A stretch of DNA of 6,556 nucleotides, from positions 12,246 through 18,801 of the forward strand of contig DKWE01000068.1 in NCBI GenBank assembly GCA_002491565.1, in the 5' to 3' direction. Position numbers and translations under genes: made by a program. This DNA is from Lachnospiraceae bacterium UBA7160 (GTDB taxonomy: Bacteria; Bacillota; Clostridia; Lachnospirales; Lachnospiraceae). Below, piece after piece: positions 1 through 5,824 of the stretch. Each line of letters begins with the position of its first letter. Position 1 is the stretch's first letter. The notes under the pieces were generated by a model that worked only from the letters and a program-made list of their open reading frames with translations, was not told the origin of the DNA and ran no database searches.

Positions 1-64
1 ATTTGGCAGAAATATCACGCAAAGCGGGGCGTGCAAATGGTAGAAATAAGTTTTCAAACGCAAT
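1..64 (-). other. Region downstream of pepV with weak inverted repeat
   Basis: No gene is visible here. A 5-bp inverted repeat (CACGC at 16-20, GCGTG at 29-33, 8-base loop) is flanked by another short complementary pair (ATTTG at 1-5, CAAAT at 34-38). On the minus strand the inner stem is followed by a short T-containing stretch, so it could be part of a terminator for pepV. The stem is short, the T-run is poor, and the window edge cuts the context. I treat it as a possible weak hairpin only. Confidence 0.2.
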
Positions 65-1477
65 CTAGTCTGCGTTGCAGATCTTTACAATCGCGTCCGC
101 AAAAATCTTGGCGCTGGTCAGAAGCTGGTCGATCACCATGAATTCGTCATCGCCATGCATGTGCGTATCGACGCCCTCCACGGCACAGCCAAACGCGACG
201 CCGCGCTCAAGATGATGCACATAGGTGCCTCCTCCGGTCGAGAGCGGCTCGCCCTTAACGCCAAAATAGCGCTCATAACTGTCCAGAAGCGTGCGGACAA
301 ACCAGGAATCGCCTGGCACACAGTGCGGCGGGTTCAGCTCAACGTCTTCCATCGTGATCCCATATGCTTCTACTGCACGCATCACCGGCAGCTTCGTATT
401 TTCATCATTGCAGCCGATCGGCAGACGGGAATCAAAGACTGCATGCAGATGCTCCGGCGTATAATCCATCATGCTGAAGCACAGTGTCAATGCGCCTGAC
501 TTTTCTTCCTCCCGAAAGATGCCTGCCATCTTCCCACAGGTATCTTCGAATGGAAACAGCTTCGCAAGTCCTTCAAGGGCAATCTGGCCTCTGGTCGGCG
601 CAAGCGGCAGCTGCTGGATCAGGCGGAGCGTGGCCGTCATCGCATTTTTTCCCTCAAACGGTACCGATGCATGCGCAGCCACCCCGCGCGCTTCTATTTT
701 CCAGACCCCATCAGGCTGTTCCTCTACGCTGAACGATACTCCCGTCTCTTTTTCTGTCTCCTGCACGGCAAACTCAAGGCTATCCTTTGTCACTCCTGCA
801 ACGGTCAGCGCCGCGCGGGCCGGTACCACATTCACCTTCGTGCCGCTCTGGAAGCTCAGCACACGCGCAGCTGCCTCTTCCGCCGGGAAGTCCGCTGTAA
901 AAATCCCGTGAAAGCTCCCCTTTTCAATATTGATCAGCGGGAAATCCGCATCCGGTGTAAACGTATACGGCGCCTCCTGTTCTTTCGCATAATAGTATGC
1001 AAGATCGCTCGATCCACACTCCTCATCGGACCCGAGGATCAGCCGTACACTCTTCTTCATCGGAATTCCAAGCTCTTTGATTGCGCGGATCGCATACAGA
1101 GCCGCAAGAGCCGGCCCCTTATCGTCTGAGGTGCCTCTTCCATAGATCTTTCCGTCCACAACCTTCGGCTCAAACGGCTGCGTCACCGTCCAGTCCTCCG
1201 TCACCGGCACGACATCGAGATGCGCCAGGATATCCAGCGCTTTTTCCTGCTCGCTGAAGTCTCCCGCTACCACATAATTGTCATAATTAGTCACAGCCAG
1301 CCCATACTTTTTCATCAGAGCTTCTGCCGCCGCAACTGCGCGCGCCGGCCCTTCCCCATACGGCATTCCTTCCTTTGGCTCACCACGCTGGCTGTCAATG
1401 CGCACCAGCTCTTTCAAATCCTCCAGCATCTCATCGACCTTGCTGTCAAGATATGCGTCCAGCTTCTCTTTATACAT
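65..1477 (-). CDS. pepV: Dipeptidase PepV, M20 family dinuclear zinc metallopeptidase
   Basis: This 470-residue cytoplasmic enzyme is predicted to hydrolyse dipeptides (and similar short N-terminal substrates) in the last step of peptide use. The length matches PepV-type M20 dipeptidases. All expected active-site residues can be placed by motif: metal ligand H86 and catalytic-motif D88 in AHLDVVP, bridging D118 in GRGTSDDKGP, catalytic E152 and ligand E153 in GSDEECGSSD, ligand D176 in TPDADFP, and H441 in HMHGDDE near the C-terminus. H269 in GVAAHAS, in the inserted lid domain, matches the PepV histidine that contacts substrate. There is no signal peptide. The ATG start is followed by the MYKEKLDAYLDSKVDEML helix typical of the family; its ribosome site is weak (AAAGG about 11 bases upstream). 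The gene ends in TAG. It is the last gene seen, 174 bases after the sugar kinase. The family call is firm; substrate preference is inferred. Confidence 0.95.
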   Translation of the reverse strand: MYKEKLDAYLDSKVDEMLEDLKELVRIDSQRGEPKEGMPYGEGPARAVAAAEALMKKYGLAVTNYDNYVVAGDFSEQEKALDILAHLDVVPVTEDWTVTQPFEPKVVDGKIYGRGTSDDKGPALAALYAIRAIKELGIPMKKSVRLILGSDEECGSSDLAYYYAKEQEAPYTFTPDADFPLINIEKGSFHGIFTADFPAEEAAARVLSFQSGTKVNVVPARAALTVAGVTKDSLEFAVQETEKETGVSFSVEEQPDGVWKIEARGVAAHASVPFEGKNAMTATLRLIQQLPLAPTRGQIALEGLAKLFPFEDTCGKMAGIFREEEKSGALTLCFSMMDYTPEHLHAVFDSRLPIGCNDENTKLPVMRAVEAYGITMEDVELNPPHCVPGDSWFVRTLLDSYERYFGVKGEPLSTGGGTYVHHLERGVAFGCAVEGVDTHMHGDDEFMVIDQLLTSAKIFADAIVKICNAD

Positions 1478-1506
1478 AACTGTCTCTGCCTTTCTGTCTA
1501 AACATT

Positions 1507-1524
1507 CCTGCTATACAAAGCAGG
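1507..1524 (-). other. Small stem-loop in pepV leader
   Basis: CCTGCT at 1507-1512 and AGCAGG at 1519-1524 form a perfect 6-bp inverted repeat with a 6-base loop, 30 bases before the pepV start codon. It is the last of three stem-loops in the pfkB-pepV gap. There is no T-run after it on the minus strand, so it is not a terminator. It could be a leader structure or a chance repeat. Confidence 0.35.
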
Positions 1525-1537
1525 TACTACTATGCTG

Positions 1538-1561
1538 GAAAGGCCCCAAACGGAGCCTTTC
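1538..1561 (-). terminator. Candidate weak terminator downstream of pfkB
   Basis: On the minus strand the transcript would form a 10-bp stem around a GUUU tetraloop: GAAAGGC pairs with GCCUUUC, then one U-G wobble, then CC-GG. The wobble would be a C/A mismatch in a plus-strand RNA, which favours function in minus-strand transcripts. The stem is GC-rich, but only three Ts sit in its 3' arm and no proper T-run follows. It may therefore be a weak terminator, a stability element at the pfkB 3' end, or an attenuator before pepV. Confidence 0.45.
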
Positions 1562-1569
1562 ACTGTCAA

Positions 1570-1610
1570 CTGATTCCTATTCGCTTCTTATCCGGATAAG
1601 CCGGAATCAG
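1570..1610 (-). repeat. Nested palindrome in the pfkB-pepV gap
   Basis: CTGATTCC at 1570-1577 is exactly complementary to GGAATCAG at 1603-1610, giving an 8-bp outer stem. Inside it lies a perfect 14-base palindrome, CTTATCCGGATAAG, at 1587-1600. As RNA this gives a long stem-loop beginning 41 bases after the pfkB stop. As DNA the inner palindrome has the form of a dimeric repressor operator. Neither strand has a strong T-run immediately after it (plus strand: five As; minus strand: TTGACAG). The repeat is certain; its function is unknown. Confidence 0.6.
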
Positions 1611-1651
1611 AAAAATCGCCATTTCGCGCCAGACCTGCCAGCAAGCTTCCT

Positions 1652-2578
1652 CTATTTCAGGAAATTCTGAATTTCTTCCTTGGTCGGAAGCGCCGGGATA
1701 CCGCCCATCTTCTGCACACATAAGCCGCCCGACGCATTGCCATATGCCAGCGCATCACGGATCAGGTCCGTATTCAGATCCGCTGTGCTGCTCACACCGC
1801 TCATCAAAAGCTTTGAGAGGAAGCCGCCCCAGAACGCATCACCTGCTCCAGTCGCATCAACCGCTTTCACCTTATGGCCTTCTACTGTCTCTTCCTCGCC
1901 GTTGAAGAAGAACTTCGCGCCCTTAGAGCCAAGTGTTTCAATCACAACACTGATCTGATTCTCCTTCATCACATTCGGAATATTTGCCTCACCGCCGACA
2001 AAATCCAGCTCCTCATCAGAGATCTTCAGCAGATCTACGTATGGAAGTACTTTATCAACCACTGCCTTTGCATCCTCAAAACTCCAGATCATATTGCGGT
2101 AATTGACATCGTAGCTGACAATCTTGCCAAGCTTTTTCGCCAGCTTCATCGCATGGAAATGTGCCTCACGGCTCGGGTCTGCGGACATGCCGAAAGAGCC
2201 TGCATGTAAAATCTTCGTATTCTGGATCATCTCTTCATTGATATCGCTCGTATCCAGCAGGATATCTGCGCCTGGCTTACGCACAAAGGTAAAGGAACGC
2301 TCCCCGCCCTCATACAGTGTTACAAATGCCAGCGTCGTCACTGCCTCATCCGTCAGCTCCGGGCAAAGAACTTCCACATGATTCTGCTCCAGTGTAGACT
2401 TCAGCAGCTTACCGAAATCATCATTGCCAAGCCTGCCAAGGAAGCCGGTCTTTAGACCATTCCGCGCAATCGCGATACATGCGTTAGCCGGTGCTCCTCC
2501 TGGATTGCAGATAAAACTGCGCTCCTCTTTTCCCGGTGTAAAGTCAATCAGCATCTCTCCCATACAAATGATATCCAT
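1652..2578 (-). CDS. PfkB-family carbohydrate kinase, probably fructokinase
   Basis: This predicted cytoplasmic kinase has 308 residues, the usual size for the ribokinase/PfkB fold. It transfers phosphate from ATP to a sugar. The N-terminus MDIICMGEMLIDF is the standard first strand. PfkB signature 1 spans residues 27-56, beginning GGAPAN and ending GNDDFG. Signature 2 is DATGAGDAFWGGFL at 241-254, with catalytic base D247 and the GAGD anion hole. The YDVNYR motif at 156-161 and KISDEEL at 186-192 resemble fructokinases more than ribokinase or 1-phosphofructokinase, but the sugar cannot be settled from sequence alone, so I give no symbol. The frame is open for 12 more codons upstream (ATG at 2614), but the GGAGG at 2587-2591 sits 8 bases before the ATG at 2578, which I take as the start. 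It lies 92 bases after the unknown exported protein gene, with no clear terminator between, so the two may be cotranscribed. The stop is TAG. Confidence 0.9.
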   Translation of the reverse strand: MDIICMGEMLIDFTPGKEERSFICNPGGAPANACIAIARNGLKTGFLGRLGNDDFGKLLKSTLEQNHVEVLCPELTDEAVTTLAFVTLYEGGERSFTFVRKPGADILLDTSDINEEMIQNTKILHAGSFGMSADPSREAHFHAMKLAKKLGKIVSYDVNYRNMIWSFEDAKAVVDKVLPYVDLLKISDEELDFVGGEANIPNVMKENQISVVIETLGSKGAKFFFNGEEETVEGHKVKAVDATGAGDAFWGGFLSKLLMSGVSSTADLNTDLIRDALAYGNASGGLCVQKMGGIPALPTKEEIQNFLK

Positions 2579-2586
2579 AGGTTGAT

Positions 2587-2592
2587 CCTCCA
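2587..2592 (-). promoter_or_regulatory. Ribosome binding site deciding the sugar kinase start
   Basis: TGGAGG on the minus strand lies 8 bases upstream of the ATG at 2578. The longer in-frame ATG at 2614 has no comparable purine-rich site, and the extra 12 residues do not belong to the PfkB fold. This supports the shorter protein. Confidence 0.8.
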
Positions 2593-2620
2593 TTCTCTTT
2601 GCCGCATAGGGCATAATAAT

Positions 2621-2640
2621 TGTGACACCTGTGAAACAGG
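2621..2640. repeat. Short inverted and direct repeats upstream of the sugar kinase
   Basis: CCTGT at 2628-2632 and ACAGG at 2636-2640 form a 5-bp perfect inverted repeat around GAA. Overlapping it, TGTGA occurs twice, at 2621-2625 and 2630-2634, a period of 9 bases. They lie about 50 bases before the kinase start, where a transcription factor site could sit. They are short enough to arise by chance, and no good promoter is visible beside them. Confidence 0.3.
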
Positions 2641-2670
2641 CAAATGGGTATCCCTCTGCTTTGTTATCCT

Positions 2671-3309
2671 TTATTCTTCTCCGTCCCAGACAAACTGCTG
2701 CGCCGTCTTAAGCCCCACTTCCTCCGGGGTCTTCTGGTTCGCCGCACTCATCTGCTCTGCCTCCGCACGATATTCCCGCACTTCGATGCAGAAGCACCTC
2801 AGGTCTCCGACTACATAGTAGTGAATATCCCGGTACTCCTTCGTGCTGTCATCCGCAGTGAGAATATAAAGGTAATCCTTCGCATCCGTGTAAACCGCGC
2901 TGGTACTGATCTGCGCATCGACATTGCTGTAGAGTAAATTGTTGGTCAGCATGTCGCGCAGCTGCTCATACTCAAATACCGTATAGCTGGTATCGAGGTA
3001 GCTGCAGGTAAGGGTCGAGGTATTCTCAGCCGCCTCATAGCCAGACTGCTTGTATACCTTTTCTGCTTCGGTGCTCTGTGCATCAACCAGCACCCAGTCC
3101 GACAAGACCGAATAGGTGCCTTCGATCTTCGTACTGCTCTCTGTCTCCGCCGCAGCCGAATCCTCATCAATAACCGACGCATCCTCCGAATAGACTGGAA
3201 ATTCTTCCGCCCGCACCAAAGACCCTGGCGCTGTCTCTGCCGCAACTCCTGCCGCAAGCACAAGTCCTGCCATCCAGACCGCCCATCTTTTGTCTTTCAT
3301 CTTAGCCAT
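2671..3309 (-). CDS. Exported or membrane-anchored protein of unknown function
   Basis: I do not recognise this 212-residue protein. The N-terminus is basic (MAKMKDKR), followed by a hydrophobic stretch at about 9-24 (WAVWMAGLVLAAGVAA). That is a Sec signal peptide, or an uncleaved anchor. Plausible cleavage sites are after A24 (VAA) or A34 (VRA). No lipobox cysteine follows the hydrophobic core, so it is not an obvious lipoprotein. Residues 35-60 are acidic and rich in Ser, Ala and Glu, like an extracytoplasmic linker. Residues about 62-180 look like one compact domain with alternating hydrophobic strands (SDWVLVD, YTVFEY, DYLYIL, IHYYVVGDLRCFCIEVREY) and a helix around EYEQLRDMLTNNLL. A final helical segment ends in FVWDGEE. 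Cysteines are at 102, 172 and 174. I chose the ATG at 3309 because GGGAG lies 8 bases before it; an in-frame ATG at 3324 would add MGDGC and has a poorer site. It has its own promoter at 3353-3381. The reading frame is convincing; the function is unknown. Confidence 0.85.
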   Translation of the reverse strand: MAKMKDKRWAVWMAGLVLAAGVAAETAPGSLVRAEEFPVYSEDASVIDEDSAAAETESSTKIEGTYSVLSDWVLVDAQSTEAEKVYKQSGYEAAENTSTLTCSYLDTSYTVFEYEQLRDMLTNNLLYSNVDAQISTSAVYTDAKDYLYILTADDSTKEYRDIHYYVVGDLRCFCIEVREYRAEAEQMSAANQKTPEEVGLKTAQQFVWDGEE

Positions 3310-3317
3310 ACAACCGT

Positions 3318-3322
3318 CTCCC
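3318..3322 (-). promoter_or_regulatory. Ribosome binding site deciding the exported protein start
   Basis: GGGAG on the minus strand lies 8 bases before the ATG at 3309. This places the start so that the protein begins directly with the basic region of the signal peptide. The upstream in-frame ATG at 3324 overlaps this site and has only a distant AGGAA. Confidence 0.65.
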
Positions 3323-3352
3323 ATACATTTGGAAAATTCCTAACCTTCCCCT

Positions 3353-3381
3353 AGTATAAACGCATCCGTGGCATTTGTCAC
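3353..3381 (-). promoter_or_regulatory. SigA-type promoter of the exported protein gene
   Basis: On the minus strand, GTGACA (3376-3381, five of six to TTGACA) and TATACT (3353-3358, five of six to TATAAT) are separated by exactly 17 bases. Transcription would begin roughly 7 bases below the -10 box, giving a leader of about 35-40 bases before the ATG at 3309. It starts about 30 bases after the rny terminator, so the exported protein and probably the sugar kinase form a new transcription unit. Confidence 0.75.
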
Positions 3382-3415
3382 GACAGGAATTCTTAATTTT
3401 TTTGCAAATCTACTT

Positions 3416-3448
3416 AAAAGGAAAGCAGCCCTCCACGGGCTGCTTTCC
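3416..3448 (-). terminator. Intrinsic terminator of rny
   Basis: GGAAAGCAGCCC at 3420-3431 and its exact complement at 3437-3448 form a perfect 12-bp stem with a 5-base loop. On the minus strand the stem is followed directly by TTTT (3416-3419), then AAG. It begins 12 bases after the rny stop codon. No T-run follows in the plus direction, so it serves leftward transcription. Confidence 0.9.
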
Positions 3449-3460
3449 TACCTCTGTGCT

Positions 3461-5017
3461 TTATTTCGCATAGTCTACCACTCGGCTCTCGCGAATCACA
3501 CTAATCTTGATCTGACCCGGATACTCCAATTCCGCCTCGATCTGTTTTGCTATGTCGCGTGCCAGCAGTACCATGTCCGTATCATTGACCTGATCCGGAA
3601 CAACCATCACACGAATCTCCCTACCTGCCTGAATAGCAAATGATTTCTCAACACCCTTAAAGGTGTTCGTAATATCTTCTAACTGTTTTAATCGATTTGT
3701 ATATGTCTCGAGGGTCTCACGTCTCGCTCCCGGACGGGCAGCGGAAATCGTATCCGCAGCCTGTACGATGCAGGCAATCAGTGATTCAGCCTCTACATCG
3801 CCATGATGCGCCTCCACCGCATTGACAACAACTGCAGATTCTTTGTACTTTCTGCAGAGGTCTGCGCCAATCTGAATGTGGGAGCCTTCAATCTCATGGT
3901 CGATGGATTTCCCAATATCATGCAACAATCCAGCACGCTTTGCCACACGCACATCAACACCTACTTCACCGGCAAGCAGCCCTGAGAGCTGTGCCACCTC
4001 AATAGAATGCTTCAGCGCATTCTGGCCATAGCTTGTACGGAATTTCATCCGCCCAAGCAGACGCACCAACTCCGGATGAATCCCGTGAACGCCGACTTCC
4101 AGTGTCGCCGCCTCGCCTTCCTCCCGGATGATTGTCTCGACTTCTTTCTGTGCTTTCTCAACCATCTCTTCGATCCTGGCCGGATGGATACGTCCATCAA
4201 CAATCAGCTTCTCAAGGGCAATTCTCGCCACTTCTCGTCTGATCGGATCAAAAGCAGACAAAATAACTGCCTCCGGCGTATCATCAATAATCAGATCCAC
4301 ACCGGTCAGCGTTTCAAGTGTCCGGATATTTCTTCCCTCCCGGCCGATGATTCTGCCTTTCATCTCATCGTTCGGAAGCTGTACGACAGAGATTGTGGTC
4401 TCTGCTACGTGATCGGCAGCACATTTCTGAATCGCCGTAACCACGTACTCCTTTGCTTTTTTGTTCGCTTCTTCTTTTGCTCTGCTCTCAAGCTCTTTGT
4501 AGAGCTTCGCAGTGTCAAGTTTTACTTCATCTTCAACAGTTTTTAAAAGATATTCTTTTGCTTGTTCAGAGGTAAGTCCTGAGATTCTTTCCAGTTCCTG
4601 GAGTCTTTGACCGCGAAGCTTTTCGACTTCTGCGCCCTTTTTCTTTAACTCTTCTTCCTTTGCTGTGATCCCTGTTTCTCTCCGCTCCAGAGCATCCGCT
4701 TTCTTGTCCACACTCTCTTCTTTGGACAATACTCGCTTCTCATAGCGCTGCAATTCTGTCCGGCGTTCTCTTGTCTCTCTTTCCAACTCATTTTTCGTCT
4801 TCAAAGATTCTTCCTTCGCTTCCAGAAGTGCTTCACGCTTCTTTGTCTCTGCAACTTTGAGTGCATCATCAATGATCTGCCTCGCCTTTTCATCCGCACT
4901 ACCAAGCTTTGCCTCTACCACACCTTTATGGTAATTGATCGCGACAAGACTGGTAACCGGTATTGCGATAATCAGAGTAATGATAACAGCAATGATGACC
5001 GGCACTATACTAGTCAC
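3461..5017 (-). CDS. rny: Ribonuclease Y
   Basis: This is a membrane-bound endoribonuclease that starts mRNA decay and processing in Firmicutes, where it acts in place of RNase E and works with a degradosome-like network. It has 518 residues, very close to the ~520 of known RNase Y. Order of parts: one N-terminal membrane segment at about 4-26; a long charged coiled coil, rich in Glu, Lys and Arg, at about 33-145; a KH RNA-binding domain with the GxxG-type loop GRIIGREGRN at 221-230; and an HD phosphohydrolase domain with H337 (LKHS), the metal-binding H366-D367 pair (LLHDIGK) and D422 (QAADTISAARPGARR). The C-terminus GQIKISVIRESRVVDYAK is typical. The start is GTG at 5017, with AGGAGG ending 7 bases upstream. 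Its own promoter lies at 5065-5093. The gene follows recX, a recA-recX-rny order seen in Clostridia. It appears intact, with nothing missing. Confidence 0.98.
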   Translation of the reverse strand: MTSIVPVIIAVIITLIIAIPVTSLVAINYHKGVVEAKLGSADEKARQIIDDALKVAETKKREALLEAKEESLKTKNELERETRERRTELQRYEKRVLSKEESVDKKADALERRETGITAKEEELKKKGAEVEKLRGQRLQELERISGLTSEQAKEYLLKTVEDEVKLDTAKLYKELESRAKEEANKKAKEYVVTAIQKCAADHVAETTISVVQLPNDEMKGRIIGREGRNIRTLETLTGVDLIIDDTPEAVILSAFDPIRREVARIALEKLIVDGRIHPARIEEMVEKAQKEVETIIREEGEAATLEVGVHGIHPELVRLLGRMKFRTSYGQNALKHSIEVAQLSGLLAGEVGVDVRVAKRAGLLHDIGKSIDHEIEGSHIQIGADLCRKYKESAVVVNAVEAHHGDVEAESLIACIVQAADTISAARPGARRETLETYTNRLKQLEDITNTFKGVEKSFAIQAGREIRVMVVPDQVNDTDMVLLARDIAKQIEAELEYPGQIKISVIRESRVVDYAK

Positions 5018-5022
5018 AGGAG

Positions 5023-5030
5023 CACCTCCT
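5023..5030 (-). promoter_or_regulatory. Strong ribosome binding site before the GTG start of rny
   Basis: AGGAGGTG on the minus strand is a near-perfect complement of the 16S rRNA 3' end, 7 bases from the GTG at 5017 if measured from AGGAGG. It fixes the start at GTG (first residues MTSIVPV). The next in-frame candidate (GTG, V5) would cut into the membrane segment. Confidence 0.88.
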
Positions 5031-5064
5031 TATTTAGTTTTCATTGTACAAATACAACACTTAA

Positions 5065-5093
5065 ATTCTATACTTTTTTTATAATGATGTCAA
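5065..5093 (-). promoter_or_regulatory. SigA-type promoter of rny
   Basis: On the minus strand a perfect TTGACA (5088-5093) and TAGAAT (5065-5070, five of six to TATAAT) are 17 bases apart. The spacer holds a seven-base A-run. The predicted start lies about 40 bases above the rny GTG codon. The promoter sits wholly in the recX-rny gap, so rny need not depend on recA or recX transcription. Confidence 0.82.
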
Positions 5094-5147
5094 GTGGATT
5101 TCATGATTCTACTGACATATTGACTAAATATTCTGTAAAAAATTGTC

Positions 5148-5753
5148 TTAAATGCCCAAATTCCGATAAGCAGAGAGTATATCTCCGCCATGAAATCCCC
5201 GTCTTCCCAGGTAGCGCATCATCCGCTCTTTTTCCTTTATATCCGGCGACGGGTCCTCGCCCCATCGCTTTTTCAGAATTTCCCGAATTGTCTCCTTATC
5301 ATCCGGCAGTTTCATCTCCTCTTCCAGTTCTGCCAGATGATACATATCAATCCCTTTCAATGCCAGCTCATACTCAAGTTCTCTGCGGCTTTTCCGATGA
5401 CCTCTGTATTCAATATAATTTTTCGCGAAACGAGCATCATCCACGTAATGATAACCGTCCACATATTCTATCGTCTGTCGAACGATCTCCTCCGGATAAC
5501 CATCCTGCTTTAAACGCTGAATCAGCTCTTTATGAGTTCTGTCCCGTACTTTTAAAAGGTTCAAGGCCCGAAGCCTGGCCTTTGGCATGAGATATTCTCT
5601 GTAAAGCTTTTCAAGGAGTGCATCCGCCATATCCTCGCCTGCTTTTACACCAAAAGAAAGCCAGTCCTTCTCTGAAATAATAAAATGGTCGCCATTTGCT
5701 AAAGTTACTTTTATCTTGGACTTTCCCGATTTTTCAGTATACGATATAAACAT
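5148..5753 (-). CDS. recX: Regulatory protein RecX
   Basis: This small cytoplasmic protein, 201 residues, is predicted to bind RecA filaments and modulate (usually inhibit) their growth and recombinase activity. The body from about residue 58 to 190 shows the three-helix RecX repeats. The conserved first repeat is ARLRALNLLKVRDRTHKELI, followed by LKQDGYPEEIV. The hallmark YVDDARFAKNYIEYR is at 103-117, followed by KSRRELEYELALKGI. The C-terminal repeat is degenerate (RRGFHGGDILSAYRNLGI). The first ~55 residues form a lysine-containing strand-rich extension (KIKVTLANGDHFIISEKD) found in many Firmicutes RecX proteins. The ATG at 5753 has AAGGGG 6 bases upstream. The gene begins 71 bases after recA, just past a terminator, and no promoter is visible between, so expression probably comes from read-through of recA. 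No clear terminator follows it. The position next to recA strongly supports the call. Confidence 0.95.
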   Translation of the reverse strand: MFISYTEKSGKSKIKVTLANGDHFIISEKDWLSFGVKAGEDMADALLEKLYREYLMPKARLRALNLLKVRDRTHKELIQRLKQDGYPEEIVRQTIEYVDGYHYVDDARFAKNYIEYRGHRKSRRELEYELALKGIDMYHLAELEEEMKLPDDKETIREILKKRWGEDPSPDIKEKERMMRYLGRRGFHGGDILSAYRNLGI

Positions 5754-5773
5754 GTTTTTCCCCTTAATATTTC

Positions 5774-5822
5774 AAAAACCCCGCTGACTTTTTTCCATTC
5801 AGGAAAATCAGCAGGGTTTTTT
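5774..5822 (-). terminator. Intrinsic terminator of recA
   Basis: On the minus strand an A-rich arm followed by CCCTGCTGA pairs with TCAGCGGGG and TTTTT. The stem is about 14 continuous pairs extended by a weaker U/A upper part, with the 3' T-run at 5774-5778. Two positions that would be C/A mismatches in a plus-strand RNA (5782/5813 and 5788/5807) become U-G wobbles in the minus-strand RNA, which indicates selection in the recA direction. It ends 20 bases before the recX start codon. A-T symmetry at both ends could allow some activity on the other strand, but no plus-strand gene is there to use it. Confidence 0.92.
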
Positions 5823-5824
5823 AC

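Noticed and set aside
1541..1569. TTGACA at 1564-1569 (minus strand) as the -35 box of a pepV promoter
   Set aside because: At 17 bases spacing the -10 position reads GGGCCT, and nearby spacings lie inside the GC-rich stem. There is no TATAAT-like partner, so it is not a credible promoter.
2102..2107. Valine instead of proline in the DPNYR-type motif of the sugar kinase (YDVNYR)
   Set aside because: Valine at this place is common among PfkB-family kinases, so it is not a meaningful active-site change.
1652..2614. Longer sugar kinase starting at the ATG at 2614
   Set aside because: The extra 12 residues do not belong to the family fold, and the strong GGAGG points to the ATG at 2578.
2612..2645. 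TTGCCT and TATTAT as a promoter for the sugar kinase
   Set aside because: The spacing is 19 bases and the -35 match is only four of six. It is much weaker than the two promoters found elsewhere in the window.
2671..3324. GDGC at the start of the longer exported protein as a lipobox
   Set aside because: The cysteine precedes the hydrophobic stretch instead of following it, so it cannot be a lipoprotein cleavage site. The ribosome site also favours the shorter start.
4928..5590. A 220-codon open frame on the plus strand across the recX-rny junction
   Set aside because: It runs antisense to recX and the start of rny, has no recognisable protein features, and lies opposite two confidently identified genes. 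It is a shadow frame, as are the other long plus-strand frames (for example 4007-4546 and 671-1129).
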